A stretch of 45,930 bases of DNA from Zoogloea sp. (GTDB lineage: Bacteria > Pseudomonadota > Gammaproteobacteria > Burkholderiales > Rhodocyclaceae), in assembly GCF_030157465.1 (NCBI RefSeq), contig NZ_JAOAUU010000103.1:1-45930 (forward strand), given 5' to 3'. The notes under the pieces are model-generated. The model was not told the origin of the DNA. It did not search any database and worked only from the letters and a program-made list of their open reading frames with translations. Numbering within the stretch: position 1 is the stretch's first letter; the number at the start of each line of letters is the position of its first letter. Shown here piece by piece: positions 17,347-24,923 of this stretch. The position numbers and the translations under genes are program-made.

Positions 17347-17838
17347 CTATCGGTATCGAAGTCTTTTTGCCAACGGCTCGGGAAGCCAAGGTCTGGAGGC
17401 CGTCACTGCGGTTTCGAGCGGTGCGGACAGGCTCGCCTCTTGCCACCAGACCTCCTTCGCGAACCCACTCATGCCGACGAGCAACGCCAATGCAAATACG
17501 ATCAAGCCGCCCCTGACGGCGCCAAAGCAGGCACCGAGAAAACGGTCAACAACCCCAAGCCCGGCCGCGCGAATGAGTTCGCCCAAAGCCCGGCGCAGGA
17601 TCGCCACCAGAATGAGAACAGCAACAAAAATGATCAGAAATGACGCCGGCCCCTGCAGCAAAGGCTCGGAAACCCATGTCGCAGCCAGAGGCTGAACCTG
17701 CGGCATGAATGATTTTGCTGCCACAAACGCCAGCAACCAGGCTCCCAGCGCCAGCACCTCGGACAACAGCCCGCGCCAGAATCCAAGCGCGGCAGACAGA
17801 CCGACGAGGGCGAGGAGCGCGTAATCGAATCCGCTCAA
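17347..17838 (-). CDS. cvpA: CvpA family membrane protein
   Basis: A 163-residue inner-membrane protein with four hydrophobic helices, related to E. coli CvpA (colicin V production protein), which is linked to envelope stress tolerance and lies upstream of purF. The frame extends to 17949, but homologous sequence begins [22 protein letters not shown]. The only fitting start is TTG at 17838, 13 nt after the SPOR stop, with AGG ahead of it. The stop is TAG, 10 nt before purF. Confidence 0.9.
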   Translation of the reverse strand: MSGFDYALLALVGLSAALGFWRGLLSEVLALGAWLLAFVAAKSFMPQVQPLAATWVSEPLLQGPASFLIIFVAVLILVAILRRALGELIRAAGLGVVDRFLGACFGAVRGGLIVFALALLVGMSGFAKEVWWQEASLSAPLETAVTASRPWLPEPLAKRLRYR

Positions 17839-17851
17839 AAGCCTGCGCTTC

Positions 17852-18631
17852 TCACTGTTTGGCGGCCACTGACGCCTGTACGCCCAGAATCTTCTGAATA
17901 CGTACAGCGGCCTTGTCGGCCGCCGCCTTGTTCGGGAAGGGGCCAGCACGAACCCTCACCTTGTCGCCTACGGTTTCCGTGTAGGAAGAATAGCCTTCAG
18001 CCTTCAGCTTTGCGCGCAGAATCGCCACGTTGCCGGCTTCGCGGTAGGCACCGAGGGAAACGAGGTGCGCCTTGCCGGGAGCCTCGTCCTTCGGGCTGGC
18101 ACCGGCCAGCAAGGCCTTGGCGCGATCAGCCTCTGCGTGGGCTTTCTCACGCGCCTTGTCCTTTTCCTTTTCCTTCTCGCGCTCCCGCTCCTTCTGCTTT
18201 GCATCGGGCTTGGGTGCATCCGGCTTGGATTCGGCTTTCCTGGCTTCGGGTCTGACCGGCTCGGACTTGGGCACCTCGGCCTTTTTAGGCGGAGGAATAA
18301 GCTCTTCACCGGGCTTGAAAACCGGACTTGCCGTGTCCGGATCAGGCCTGCGCCTGGCTGCGTCGTCCACGATCGGAGGCGCGCTTTCTTCCGCCATCAC
18401 ACCAGCCACGGGCTGACTGGGTGCGGGCCCCTTGCCAGTAATCACGCGGGACGTGAAGTTGCTGCCTTCCTGACTGGGAATACGGATCTGGACGTCCTGC
18501 GACGGTGGACGTGGCTCATGGTCCATCACCATCGGCAATACGATGGCCGCGGCCAGAGCCAGTGCTGCAGAGCCGACGAGGCGTCTGCGGGCGCGTTTTT
18601 TCAGGTCGATCTGGGTGTCGTTGTCGGCCAT
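17852..18631 (-). CDS. SPOR domain cell-division-type protein (DedD-like)
   Basis: A 259-residue bitopic membrane protein. A short cytoplasmic basic segment KKRARRR, one membrane helix (about 18-36), a long Pro/Lys/Glu-rich periplasmic spacer (60-185; several KEKEKDK runs) and a C-terminal SPOR domain (about 186-259, AHLVSLGAYREAGNVAILRAKL) are visible. SPOR domains bind denuded peptidoglycan at the septum. Its place between folC and cvpA is that of DedD in E. coli, so that role is likely. Confidence 0.92.
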   Translation of the reverse strand: MADNDTQIDLKKRARRRLVGSAALALAAAIVLPMVMDHEPRPPSQDVQIRIPSQEGSNFTSRVITGKGPAPSQPVAGVMAEESAPPIVDDAARRRPDPDTASPVFKPGEELIPPPKKAEVPKSEPVRPEARKAESKPDAPKPDAKQKEREREKEKEKDKAREKAHAEADRAKALLAGASPKDEAPGKAHLVSLGAYREAGNVAILRAKLKAEGYSSYTETVGDKVRVRAGPFPNKAAADKAAVRIQKILGVQASVAAKQ

Positions 18632-18645
18632 TCTTGCTGCAATAC

Positions 18646-19920
18646 CTATTGCGGCGCATTCCGGGCGGCCATGACTTCAGCCACGGTCAGGAAAGAGCCA
18701 AAGACTACAATTCTATCACCCTCGGCCGCCCGACCGACTGCGACCTCGTACGCACCACCCGGCGAAACGTATTCGGCAATATCGCCGGAGACGCCGACTT
18801 CCCGCAGGATCGCAGCCAGCTTCTCCGCGCTGAGTCCGCGCGGCCCCGGCAGGCTTGCCACCAGCCAGTGATCGACGCGGTCACGCAGCAGGCGAACCAC
18901 GCCGGCCACATCCTTGTCTGCCAGCATCCCGATCACAGCCCAGGTTTCCGGGAAAAAGCCCATGCTGGCCAGGTTCTCGTTGAGCACCCCGGCCGCCTGC
19001 GGGTTGTGGGCGACATCCAGCACGATGCTCGGGCGCCCCGGCAAGACCTGGAAGCGCCCCGGAAGCTCGACGAGCATGAAACCCTGCCGGATCGCCTGCA
19101 TCGGCACAGGCAGGATGTCGCGCACGGACTCACAGGCCGCCATGACGGCAGCCGCGTTGAGCAGCTGGTTCATGCCTCGCAGCGACGGATAGGCCAGCCC
19201 GCCCCGCCGGCTTCCGCCTGCAGTCCAGAAGGCCCACTGGTTCTGGTCACCGGAAAAACCAAAGTCGCGGCCACTGACCCACAGCCTGGCACCAATCGCC
19301 TCGGCATGCGCAAGCAGCGAAGCGGGCGGCTGCGGATCACTGCAGATCGCTGGACGACCGGCACGAAAAATTCCGGCCTTCTCGAATCCGATGGCCTCGC
19401 GGTTGTCGCCAAGATAGTCCATGTGATCCATCGCTACGCTGGTAACGATGGCGCAATCAGGCTCGAAGACATTCACGGCGTCCAGGCGGCCGCCCAGACC
19501 CACTTCAAGGATGATTGCTTCAAGCCCGGCACGGCAAAAGGCAACCCAGGCGGCCAGCGTGCCGTGCTCGAAGTAAGTGAGAGGAATGTCGCCGCGGGCA
19601 CGCTCGACCTCGGCAAAGGCGTCGACGAGGACCGCGTCTTCGACATCCCGGCCGTCGATGCGCACGCGCTCGTTGTACCGGAGCAGGTGCGGGGACGTAT
19701 ACAGCCCGACGCGGTAACCTGCCGCCAACAACACAGCCTCGAGCAGGGCGCAGGTCGAGCCCTTGCCGTTGGTGCCACCTACGGTAAAGACCGGGCAGGT
19801 CTGGGGAAGATCAAGGGCGTCGCGAACCGCGCGCACCCGGTCGAGGCCGAGCTGGATGGACTGACCATGGCGTGCTTCCAGCAGGCCCAGCCAGCCGTCA
19901 AGAGTTTCAGGCAACTGCAT
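18646..19920 (-). CDS. folC: Bifunctional folylpolyglutamate / dihydrofolate synthase
   Basis: FolC adds glutamate to dihydropteroate and to folates in the cytoplasm, using ATP. The 424-residue Mur-ligase-fold protein has the ATP loop GGTNGKGSTCALLEA (about 48-62), TSPHLLRYNERVRIDG and the C-terminal VLDVAHNPQAAGVL. It starts 1 nt after accD ends, so translation is probably coupled. Confidence 0.97.
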   Translation of the reverse strand: MQLPETLDGWLGLLEARHGQSIQLGLDRVRAVRDALDLPQTCPVFTVGGTNGKGSTCALLEAVLLAAGYRVGLYTSPHLLRYNERVRIDGRDVEDAVLVDAFAEVERARGDIPLTYFEHGTLAAWVAFCRAGLEAIILEVGLGGRLDAVNVFEPDCAIVTSVAMDHMDYLGDNREAIGFEKAGIFRAGRPAICSDPQPPASLLAHAEAIGARLWVSGRDFGFSGDQNQWAFWTAGGSRRGGLAYPSLRGMNQLLNAAAVMAACESVRDILPVPMQAIRQGFMLVELPGRFQVLPGRPSIVLDVAHNPQAAGVLNENLASMGFFPETWAVIGMLADKDVAGVVRLLRDRVDHWLVASLPGPRGLSAEKLAAILREVGVSGDIAEYVSPGGAYEVAVGRAAEGDRIVVFGSFLTVAEVMAARNAPQ

Positions 19921-19921
19921 A

Positions 19922-20797
19922 TCAGGAGGCGGAGCGAACGGAGGACTGGCGAGTCAGAAGGGTAAGCAGTTCGGCAAGACGGTCACGCAATTCACGGCGA
20001 TCCACGATCATGTCGATGGCGCCCTTCTCGAGCAGGAACTCGGAGCGCTGGAAGCCCGGCGGCAGGGTTTCACGCACGGTCTGCTCGATCACGCGGGGGC
20101 CGGCAAAGCCGATCAGCGCGCCAGGCTCGGCAATCACCAGATCGCCCATGAAGGCGAAACTGGCCGACACGCCACCCATCGTCGGATCGGTAAGGAGGGT
20201 AATGAAGGGCAGCTTGCGATCAGCCAGACGGGTAATGCCGGCGGTGGTCTTGGCCATCTGCATCAGCGAGAACAGGCCTTCCTGCATCCGCGCACCGCCC
20301 GAAGCGGTGACGCAGACAAACGGCAGACGCTGTTCGACGGCAGCCCGAACGCCACGCATGAAGCGCTCGCCGACAACCGACCCCATCGATCCGCCCATGA
20401 ACTCGAACTCGAAACAGGCAATCACCACAGGCACGGTCTTGATCGCACCCTGCACGACAACCATCGCGTCGGTCTCCTCGGAGTCCTCGCTGGCTGCCAC
20501 GAGGCGGTCGGGATAGCGCTTGGAATCCTTGAACTTCAGCGGATCGATCGGCACCACTTCAGAGCCGATCTCGAACTGGCCTTCCGGATCGAGAAGATAC
20601 TCGATGCGCTGACGGGCCCGGATGCGCTGGTGATGCCCGCACTTGGGACACACGTTGAGATTGCTTTCGAGATCCGAGCGATACAACACCGCCTCGCAGG
20701 CCGGACACTTGCTCCACAAGCCCTCGGGGATCGCCTTGCGACCAGACGGCGCATCGCGCTTGATCTTCGGTGGCAGCAGTTTTTTCAACCAGCTCAT
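19922..20797 (-). CDS. accD: Acetyl-CoA carboxylase carboxyltransferase subunit beta
   Basis: AccD is the beta half of the carboxyltransferase that makes malonyl-CoA for fatty acid synthesis. The 291-residue protein carries its four-cysteine zinc finger (Cys31, Cys34, Cys50, Cys53) and the crotonase-fold core with [12 protein letters not shown] and [13 protein letters not shown]. The ATG shares its A with the trpA stop codon (TAATG). The trpFBA-accD-folC-dedD-cvpA-purF order is a widely conserved string in beta- and gammaproteobacteria. Confidence 0.98.
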   Translation of the reverse strand: MSWLKKLLPPKIKRDAPSGRKAIPEGLWSKCPACEAVLYRSDLESNLNVCPKCGHHQRIRARQRIEYLLDPEGQFEIGSEVVPIDPLKFKDSKRYPDRLVAASEDSEETDAMVVVQGAIKTVPVVIACFEFEFMGGSMGSVVGERFMRGVRAAVEQRLPFVCVTASGGARMQEGLFSLMQMAKTTAGITRLADRKLPFITLLTDPTMGGVSASFAFMGDLVIAEPGALIGFAGPRVIEQTVRETLPPGFQRSEFLLEKGAIDMIVDRRELRDRLAELLTLLTRQSSVRSAS

Positions 20798-21606
20798 TAG
20801 CGCTCTCCCGCGTTGTCGATGGCAGTGCGGATGCTGCGCAGGAAGGTGGTGACCTTCGCCGGCGCCTCTTCACGGCTGCTTTGTTCGATTTCCTCGATGA
20901 TCCGGCTGCCGATCACCACGGCATCTGCCAGGGTCGCGATGCTCGCCGCGGTGGCGGCATCACGGATCCCGAAGCCGACACCGACCGGCATGCCGACTTT
21001 TTCGCGAATCACCGGGATACGCCGGGCGACTTCGTCCAGATCCAGGCTTGCCGAACCCGTCACACCTTTGAGGGAAACATAATAAATGTAGCCACTGCCG
21101 ACAGCCGCCACATCGGCAAAACGCTGTTCGGTGGACGTGGGGGCCAGCAGGAAGACCGGATCAAGGCCCGCAGCGCGGCAGGTTTGCGCGAAAGCAATGC
21201 ACTCTTCAGGCGGGTAATCAACCACCAGCACGCCGTCTACACCCGCATCGGCGGCCGCGCGGGCAAAGGCTTCAGCCCCCATCGCCTCGATCGGGTTGGC
21301 GTAGCCCATCAGCACGATGGGGGTTGCATCGCCAGTGGCACGGAAAGCGCGAACGATATCAAGCACCTTGCGCGTGCTCATGCCCGCGGCCAGGGCCCGC
21401 TCGGAAGCACGCTGGATCGTCGGGCCATCGGCCATCGGATCCGAGAACGGAACACCGAGTTCAATGATGTCAGCCCCCCCCGCAACCAGTGCCTGCATCA
21501 GCGGCAAGGTCATTTCGGGAGCGGGATCGCCGGCGGTGATGAACGGAATGAGCGCCTTGCGCCCTTCGTTAGCCAGCCGCTTGAAAGTTTGTTGGATTGT
21601 GGACAT
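20797..21606 (-). CDS. trpA: Tryptophan synthase alpha chain
   Basis: TrpA releases indole from indole-3-glycerol phosphate and passes it to TrpB. The 269-residue TIM barrel has [17 protein letters not shown] with the catalytic acids, and GFGIRD near the phosphate site. The frame is open to 21861, inside trpB, but [11 protein letters not shown] at 21606 is the family start. No clear ribosome-binding site precedes it, and a strong hairpin fills the 55-nt gap after trpB. Confidence 0.97.
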   Translation of the reverse strand: MSTIQQTFKRLANEGRKALIPFITAGDPAPEMTLPLMQALVAGGADIIELGVPFSDPMADGPTIQRASERALAAGMSTRKVLDIVRAFRATGDATPIVLMGYANPIEAMGAEAFARAAADAGVDGVLVVDYPPEECIAFAQTCRAAGLDPVFLLAPTSTEQRFADVAAVGSGYIYYVSLKGVTGSASLDLDEVARRIPVIREKVGMPVGVGFGIRDAATAASIATLADAVVIGSRIIEEIEQSSREEAPAKVTTFLRSIRTAIDNAGER

Positions 21607-21621
21607 GGACGGGTATGAATG

Positions 21622-21656
21622 GTCGGCGGCCCCGCCGGAAAAGCCGACGGGGCCGC
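21622..21656 (-). promoter_or_regulatory. Strong hairpin in the trpB-trpA gap with an alternative fold
   Basis: GCGGCCCCG (21626-21634) and CGGGGCCGC (21648-21656) form a perfect 9-bp stem. A second stem, GTCGGC (21622-21627) / GCCGAC (21643-21648), uses some of the same bases and so excludes it. No T run follows in the direction of transcription, so a stability or translation-control element is more likely than a terminator. Confidence 0.5.
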
Positions 21657-21661
21657 GAAGA

Positions 21662-22873
21662 TCAGAACTGGATGCCGGATTTCTCGGCGACGGTGTGCAT
21701 ATCCTTGTCGCCGCGACCGGAAAGATTGACCAGCAGCACCTTGTCCTTCGGCAGGGTCGGCGCCAGCTTGGCTGCATAGGCCAGGGCGTGGGACGACTCC
21801 AGCGCCGGAATGATGCCTTCGAAACGGCACAGGTCATGGAAGGCCTGCAGCGCTTCGGCATCCGTTATCCCGACGTATTCAGCGCGCAGGCTATCCTTCA
21901 GCCACGCATGCTCGGGGCCCACGCCGGGGTAATCGAGGCCCGCCGAAATGGAATGCGTTTCGATGATTTGCCCGTCTTCGTTCTGCAGCAGATAGGTACG
22001 GTTGCCGTGCAGCACGCCGGGACGACCCGCCGACAACGACGCCGCATGCTGACCGGTCTCGATGCCGCTGCCAGCCGCCTCGACACCGATGAGACGGACC
22101 TTGTCGTGGCCGATATACGGATGGAAGATCCCCATCGCGTTCGAGCCGCCACCCACACAGGCGATCACGTAATCTGGCTGGCGGCCGGCCATCTCGGGCA
22201 TCTGGTCGATGCACTCCTTGCCAATGACCGCCTGAAAGTCACGCACCATCATCGGATAGGGGTGCGGCCCCGCGACCGTGCCGATGATGTAGAAGGTATT
22301 GCCGATGTTGGTGACCCAGTCGCGCATCGCTTCGTTGAGCGCATCCTTGAGGGTCTTGGAGCCGCTCTCCACCGGCACGACCGTGGCGCCGAGAAGCTTC
22401 ATGCGGTAGACGTTGGCGGCCTGACGGCGCACGTCTTCCGAGCCCATGTAAACCACGCACTCCATGCCGTAGCGGGCGGCAACCGTCGCCGTCGCAACTC
22501 CGTGCTGGCCAGCCCCCGTTTCGGCGATAACCCGCGGCTTGCCCATGCGCCGGGCCAGCATGGCCTGACCGATGCAGTTATTGATCTTGTGCGCGCCGGT
22601 ATGGTTGAGATCTTCCCGCTTGAGATAGATCTGCGCGCCGCCGAGAAGGTCTGACATGCGCTTGGCGTGGTAGATCGGGCTCGGACGGCCGACGTAGTGC
22701 TTGAGCTCGTACTCGAACTCGGCAACGAACGCGGGATCTTGCTGGGCCACTTCGTAGGCCTGCCGCAGTTCGGTCAGCGCCGGGATCAGGGTCTCAGCGA
22801 CAAACACACCGCCATAGGGACCGAAATGGCCGCGCGCGTCGGGTAGATCGTAAGGGGCATCAGCCATGTGCAT
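21662..22873 (-). CDS. trpB: Tryptophan synthase beta chain
   Basis: TrpB condenses indole with serine using PLP. The 403-residue protein has the PLP lysine in [10 protein letters not shown] and the phosphate-binding [10 protein letters not shown]. Two in-frame ATGs lie at 22873 and 22867; I chose 22873 because GGAG sits 6 nt upstream of it. The frame is open further to 22939, but that part lies inside trpF. The start overlaps the trpF stop by 14 nt. Confidence 0.97.
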   Translation of the reverse strand: MHMADAPYDLPDARGHFGPYGGVFVAETLIPALTELRQAYEVAQQDPAFVAEFEYELKHYVGRPSPIYHAKRMSDLLGGAQIYLKREDLNHTGAHKINNCIGQAMLARRMGKPRVIAETGAGQHGVATATVAARYGMECVVYMGSEDVRRQAANVYRMKLLGATVVPVESGSKTLKDALNEAMRDWVTNIGNTFYIIGTVAGPHPYPMMVRDFQAVIGKECIDQMPEMAGRQPDYVIACVGGGSNAMGIFHPYIGHDKVRLIGVEAAGSGIETGQHAASLSAGRPGVLHGNRTYLLQNEDGQIIETHSISAGLDYPGVGPEHAWLKDSLRAEYVGITDAEALQAFHDLCRFEGIIPALESSHALAYAAKLAPTLPKDKVLLVNLSGRGDKDMHTVAEKSGIQF

Positions 22874-23483
22874 TTTGGACTCCGGCAACAAATTCGGTGA
22901 TTCGGTCAGCATCCTTGATTCCCTTCGCCGCTTCGACACCGCTCGACACGTCCACAGCCCACGGCTGAACGCATCTCACAGCCTCGGCCACATTCCCGGC
23001 ATGCAGGCCACCGGAAAGAATCAGGGGCAAAGGCAGCCCGGAAGGAATGAGCGACCAGTCGAAAGCTTCTCCACCACCACCATAGCCTTCAACAAAGGCA
23101 TCCAGAAGCAAACCCTGGGCGCAAGGGAAGGAAGCTGCGTATTTTAACAGATCGAGCCCCGGCCGCATCCGCCCTGCCTTGATGTACGGCAGGCCATAGC
23201 CGACGCAATCGGCCTCGGTCTCATCGCCATGAAACTGCAAGACCTGTAGCGGCACGGCTTCCAGCGCGTTTTCGACATAGTCACGCCCGGCGTTCACGAA
23301 CAATCCGACTGTTGTGACGAAAGGCGGAATCAGACGGGCAAGCTCTGCCGCCCTCTCGAAACTTACGAAGCGGGGACTGGGCGGGTAGAAAACGAAACCG
23401 ATCGCGTCGGCGCCGGCACTGACCGCGGCGCGAACGTCTTCTTCGCGGGTCAGGCCGCAGATCTTGATACGGGTGCGATGCAC
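22860..23483 (-). CDS. trpF: Phosphoribosylanthranilate isomerase
   Basis: TrpF performs the third step of tryptophan synthesis, isomerising phosphoribosylanthranilate. The 207-residue TIM barrel has [13 protein letters not shown] at the start with the catalytic Cys, and VLQFHGDE. The chosen GTG at 23483 gives the normal length and lies 5 nt after the truA stop; the frame runs on to 23570 within truA. No obvious ribosome-binding site is present, so coupling to truA is likely. Confidence 0.96.
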   Translation of the reverse strand: MHRTRIKICGLTREEDVRAAVSAGADAIGFVFYPPSPRFVSFERAAELARLIPPFVTTVGLFVNAGRDYVENALEAVPLQVLQFHGDETEADCVGYGLPYIKAGRMRPGLDLLKYAASFPCAQGLLLDAFVEGYGGGGEAFDWSLIPSGLPLPLILSGGLHAGNVAEAVRCVQPWAVDVSSGVEAAKGIKDADRITEFVAGVQNAHG

Positions 23484-23488
23484 GGAAG

Positions 23489-24283
23489 TCAGGGAAGCAG
23501 CAGTTGGGGAGCACCGATGATACGCCCCCCGCCCGGCAGCGGCCAACGCGCAGGGTATTCGACACCGCACAGGTAAAGCCCGTCGGGAGCGAAGGTGGGC
23601 GCAGCAAGCGTCCGGTTTCGCACTGCCAACAGTTCAGCCATCCACTCGGCCGGCTTGCGCCCCTTGCCGACGAAAACCAGCGACCCGACAAGATTGCGGA
23701 TCATGTGATGCAAGAAAGCATTGGCGTGAAAATCAAACAGCACGATGTCACCCTGACGCCGGACCTCGACCGAATGCATGAAGCGCACCGGGGACTTGGC
23801 CTGGCACTCGGCCGCCCTGAACGACGTGAAATCGTGCTCGCCGACGAGACAGGCTGCCGCCGAGCGCATGGCCTCTTCGTCCAGTGGGCCATGCGTCCAG
23901 CCCACTCGCCCGCCAAGCAAACCTGGCCGGATCCGCCGGTTGAGAAGCACGTAGCGGTATCGCCGCGACTCTGCACTGAAGCGGGCATGAAAATCGTCAT
24001 CCACTTCCACAGCCCACAAAACGCAGACGCTGGCTGGCAAATGACTATTCACGCCCCGCACCCAAGCCTCGAGCGGACGTTTAGCCACGGTGTCGAAATG
24101 AGCTACCTGCATGCTCGCGTGCACACCTGTATCAGTCCGGCCGGCACAGACGAGTTTCACGGGCACCTGGGCAATCTGCGCAAGGGCATGCTCGACCGCG
24201 TTCTGAACCGTCCGGCCATGGGGCTGAATCTGCCAGCCCTCGAAAGCATTGCCATCATATTCGACGCCTATTGCAACCCTCAT
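23489..24283 (-). CDS. truA: tRNA pseudouridine(38-40) synthase
   Basis: TruA modifies uridines 38-40 in the anticodon arm of many tRNAs. The 264-residue protein has the catalytic Asp51 in [10 protein letters not shown], and RRYRYVLLN and [13 protein letters not shown]. Its ATG overlaps the stop of the EcfT-like gene by 4 nt (ATGA). Placement between fimV and trpF is common in betaproteobacteria. Confidence 0.97.
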   Translation of the reverse strand: MRVAIGVEYDGNAFEGWQIQPHGRTVQNAVEHALAQIAQVPVKLVCAGRTDTGVHASMQVAHFDTVAKRPLEAWVRGVNSHLPASVCVLWAVEVDDDFHARFSAESRRYRYVLLNRRIRPGLLGGRVGWTHGPLDEEAMRSAAACLVGEHDFTSFRAAECQAKSPVRFMHSVEVRRQGDIVLFDFHANAFLHHMIRNLVGSLVFVGKGRKPAEWMAELLAVRNRTLAAPTFAPDGLYLCGVEYPARWPLPGGGRIIGAPQLLLP

Positions 24284-24876
24284 TTGCTCACCAACCAGAC
24301 CATCAGCACCAACAGGCCCCCAATCGCAAACCGGTCAGGCCAGCGCAGGGGCGCGAACACTACCGTCAAGCTATCCAACTCAGCACGATCGGGATTTTCT
24401 GCCATCAACGCTCGCCATCCGCCCGAAGGTGGCGATTCCACGTAGCCAAATGCAAGCAGCACTCGAACAGCCAGCCGTTCAATCGACAGACCGGCAAAGC
24501 TCAGCGGACGGGCGAGTGCCATCAGGCCGGACACGAGCGTTCTTTCATCGGTTTTTTCCAGAAGAATCGAGACAAGCATGACGACGACGAGCAGCCGACC
24601 ACCATGAACGAGAGCCATATCAAGCCCCTCAATGGTCGGCCCGGCACGTCCCGGGAACGACAGAAGCGCTTCTCCGGGAGTAAAAAAGGCAAACAGCAGA
24701 AACAAAACCACGAGCAGAACGCGGACGCGCCGCAAAAGGCGCAGGGTTCGATGCCTCGCGAACAGGACGGAGATGACCATAACAACAAACCCGAAGCCCC
24801 ATAACATGGAGCCTCGGGCTATTTGAAAAAATACGACCACTGCCGCCCAGGCGACAAGTCGCGTCGCCGGGTGCAT
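24280..24876 (-). CDS. EcfT/CbiQ-like membrane protein
   Basis: A 198-residue integral membrane protein with about five hydrophobic segments. The stretch TIEGLDMALVHGGRLLVVVM and the following SILLEKTDERTLVSGLMALARPL match the pattern of the T component of energy-coupling-factor vitamin/metal transporters. No ATPase or substrate-binding partner is visible here. ATG at 24876 was chosen; a GTG at 24888, 13 nt after a GGAG, is also possible. The stop overlaps the truA start (ATGA). Confidence 0.65.
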   Translation of the reverse strand: MHPATRLVAWAAVVVFFQIARGSMLWGFGFVVMVISVLFARHRTLRLLRRVRVLLVVLFLLFAFFTPGEALLSFPGRAGPTIEGLDMALVHGGRLLVVVMLVSILLEKTDERTLVSGLMALARPLSFAGLSIERLAVRVLLAFGYVESPPSGGWRALMAENPDRAELDSLTVVFAPLRWPDRFAIGGLLVLMVWLVSK

Positions 24877-24923
24877 CGCAATTGTCACTGCGTCAAAAAC
24901 GCTCCGGACTGCAAGCCGCCCGA

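Noticed and set aside
18100-18250. A long Lys/Glu-rich repeat in the SPOR protein as a frameshifted or foreign segment
   Set aside because: Such charged low-complexity spacers are normal in DedD-like SPOR proteins, and the frame stays open on both sides.
18505-19965. A 486-codon plus-strand open frame across folC and the SPOR gene
   Set aside because: Antisense shadow. folC has intact motifs, and the plus frame is rich in His/Arg/Gln without domain features.
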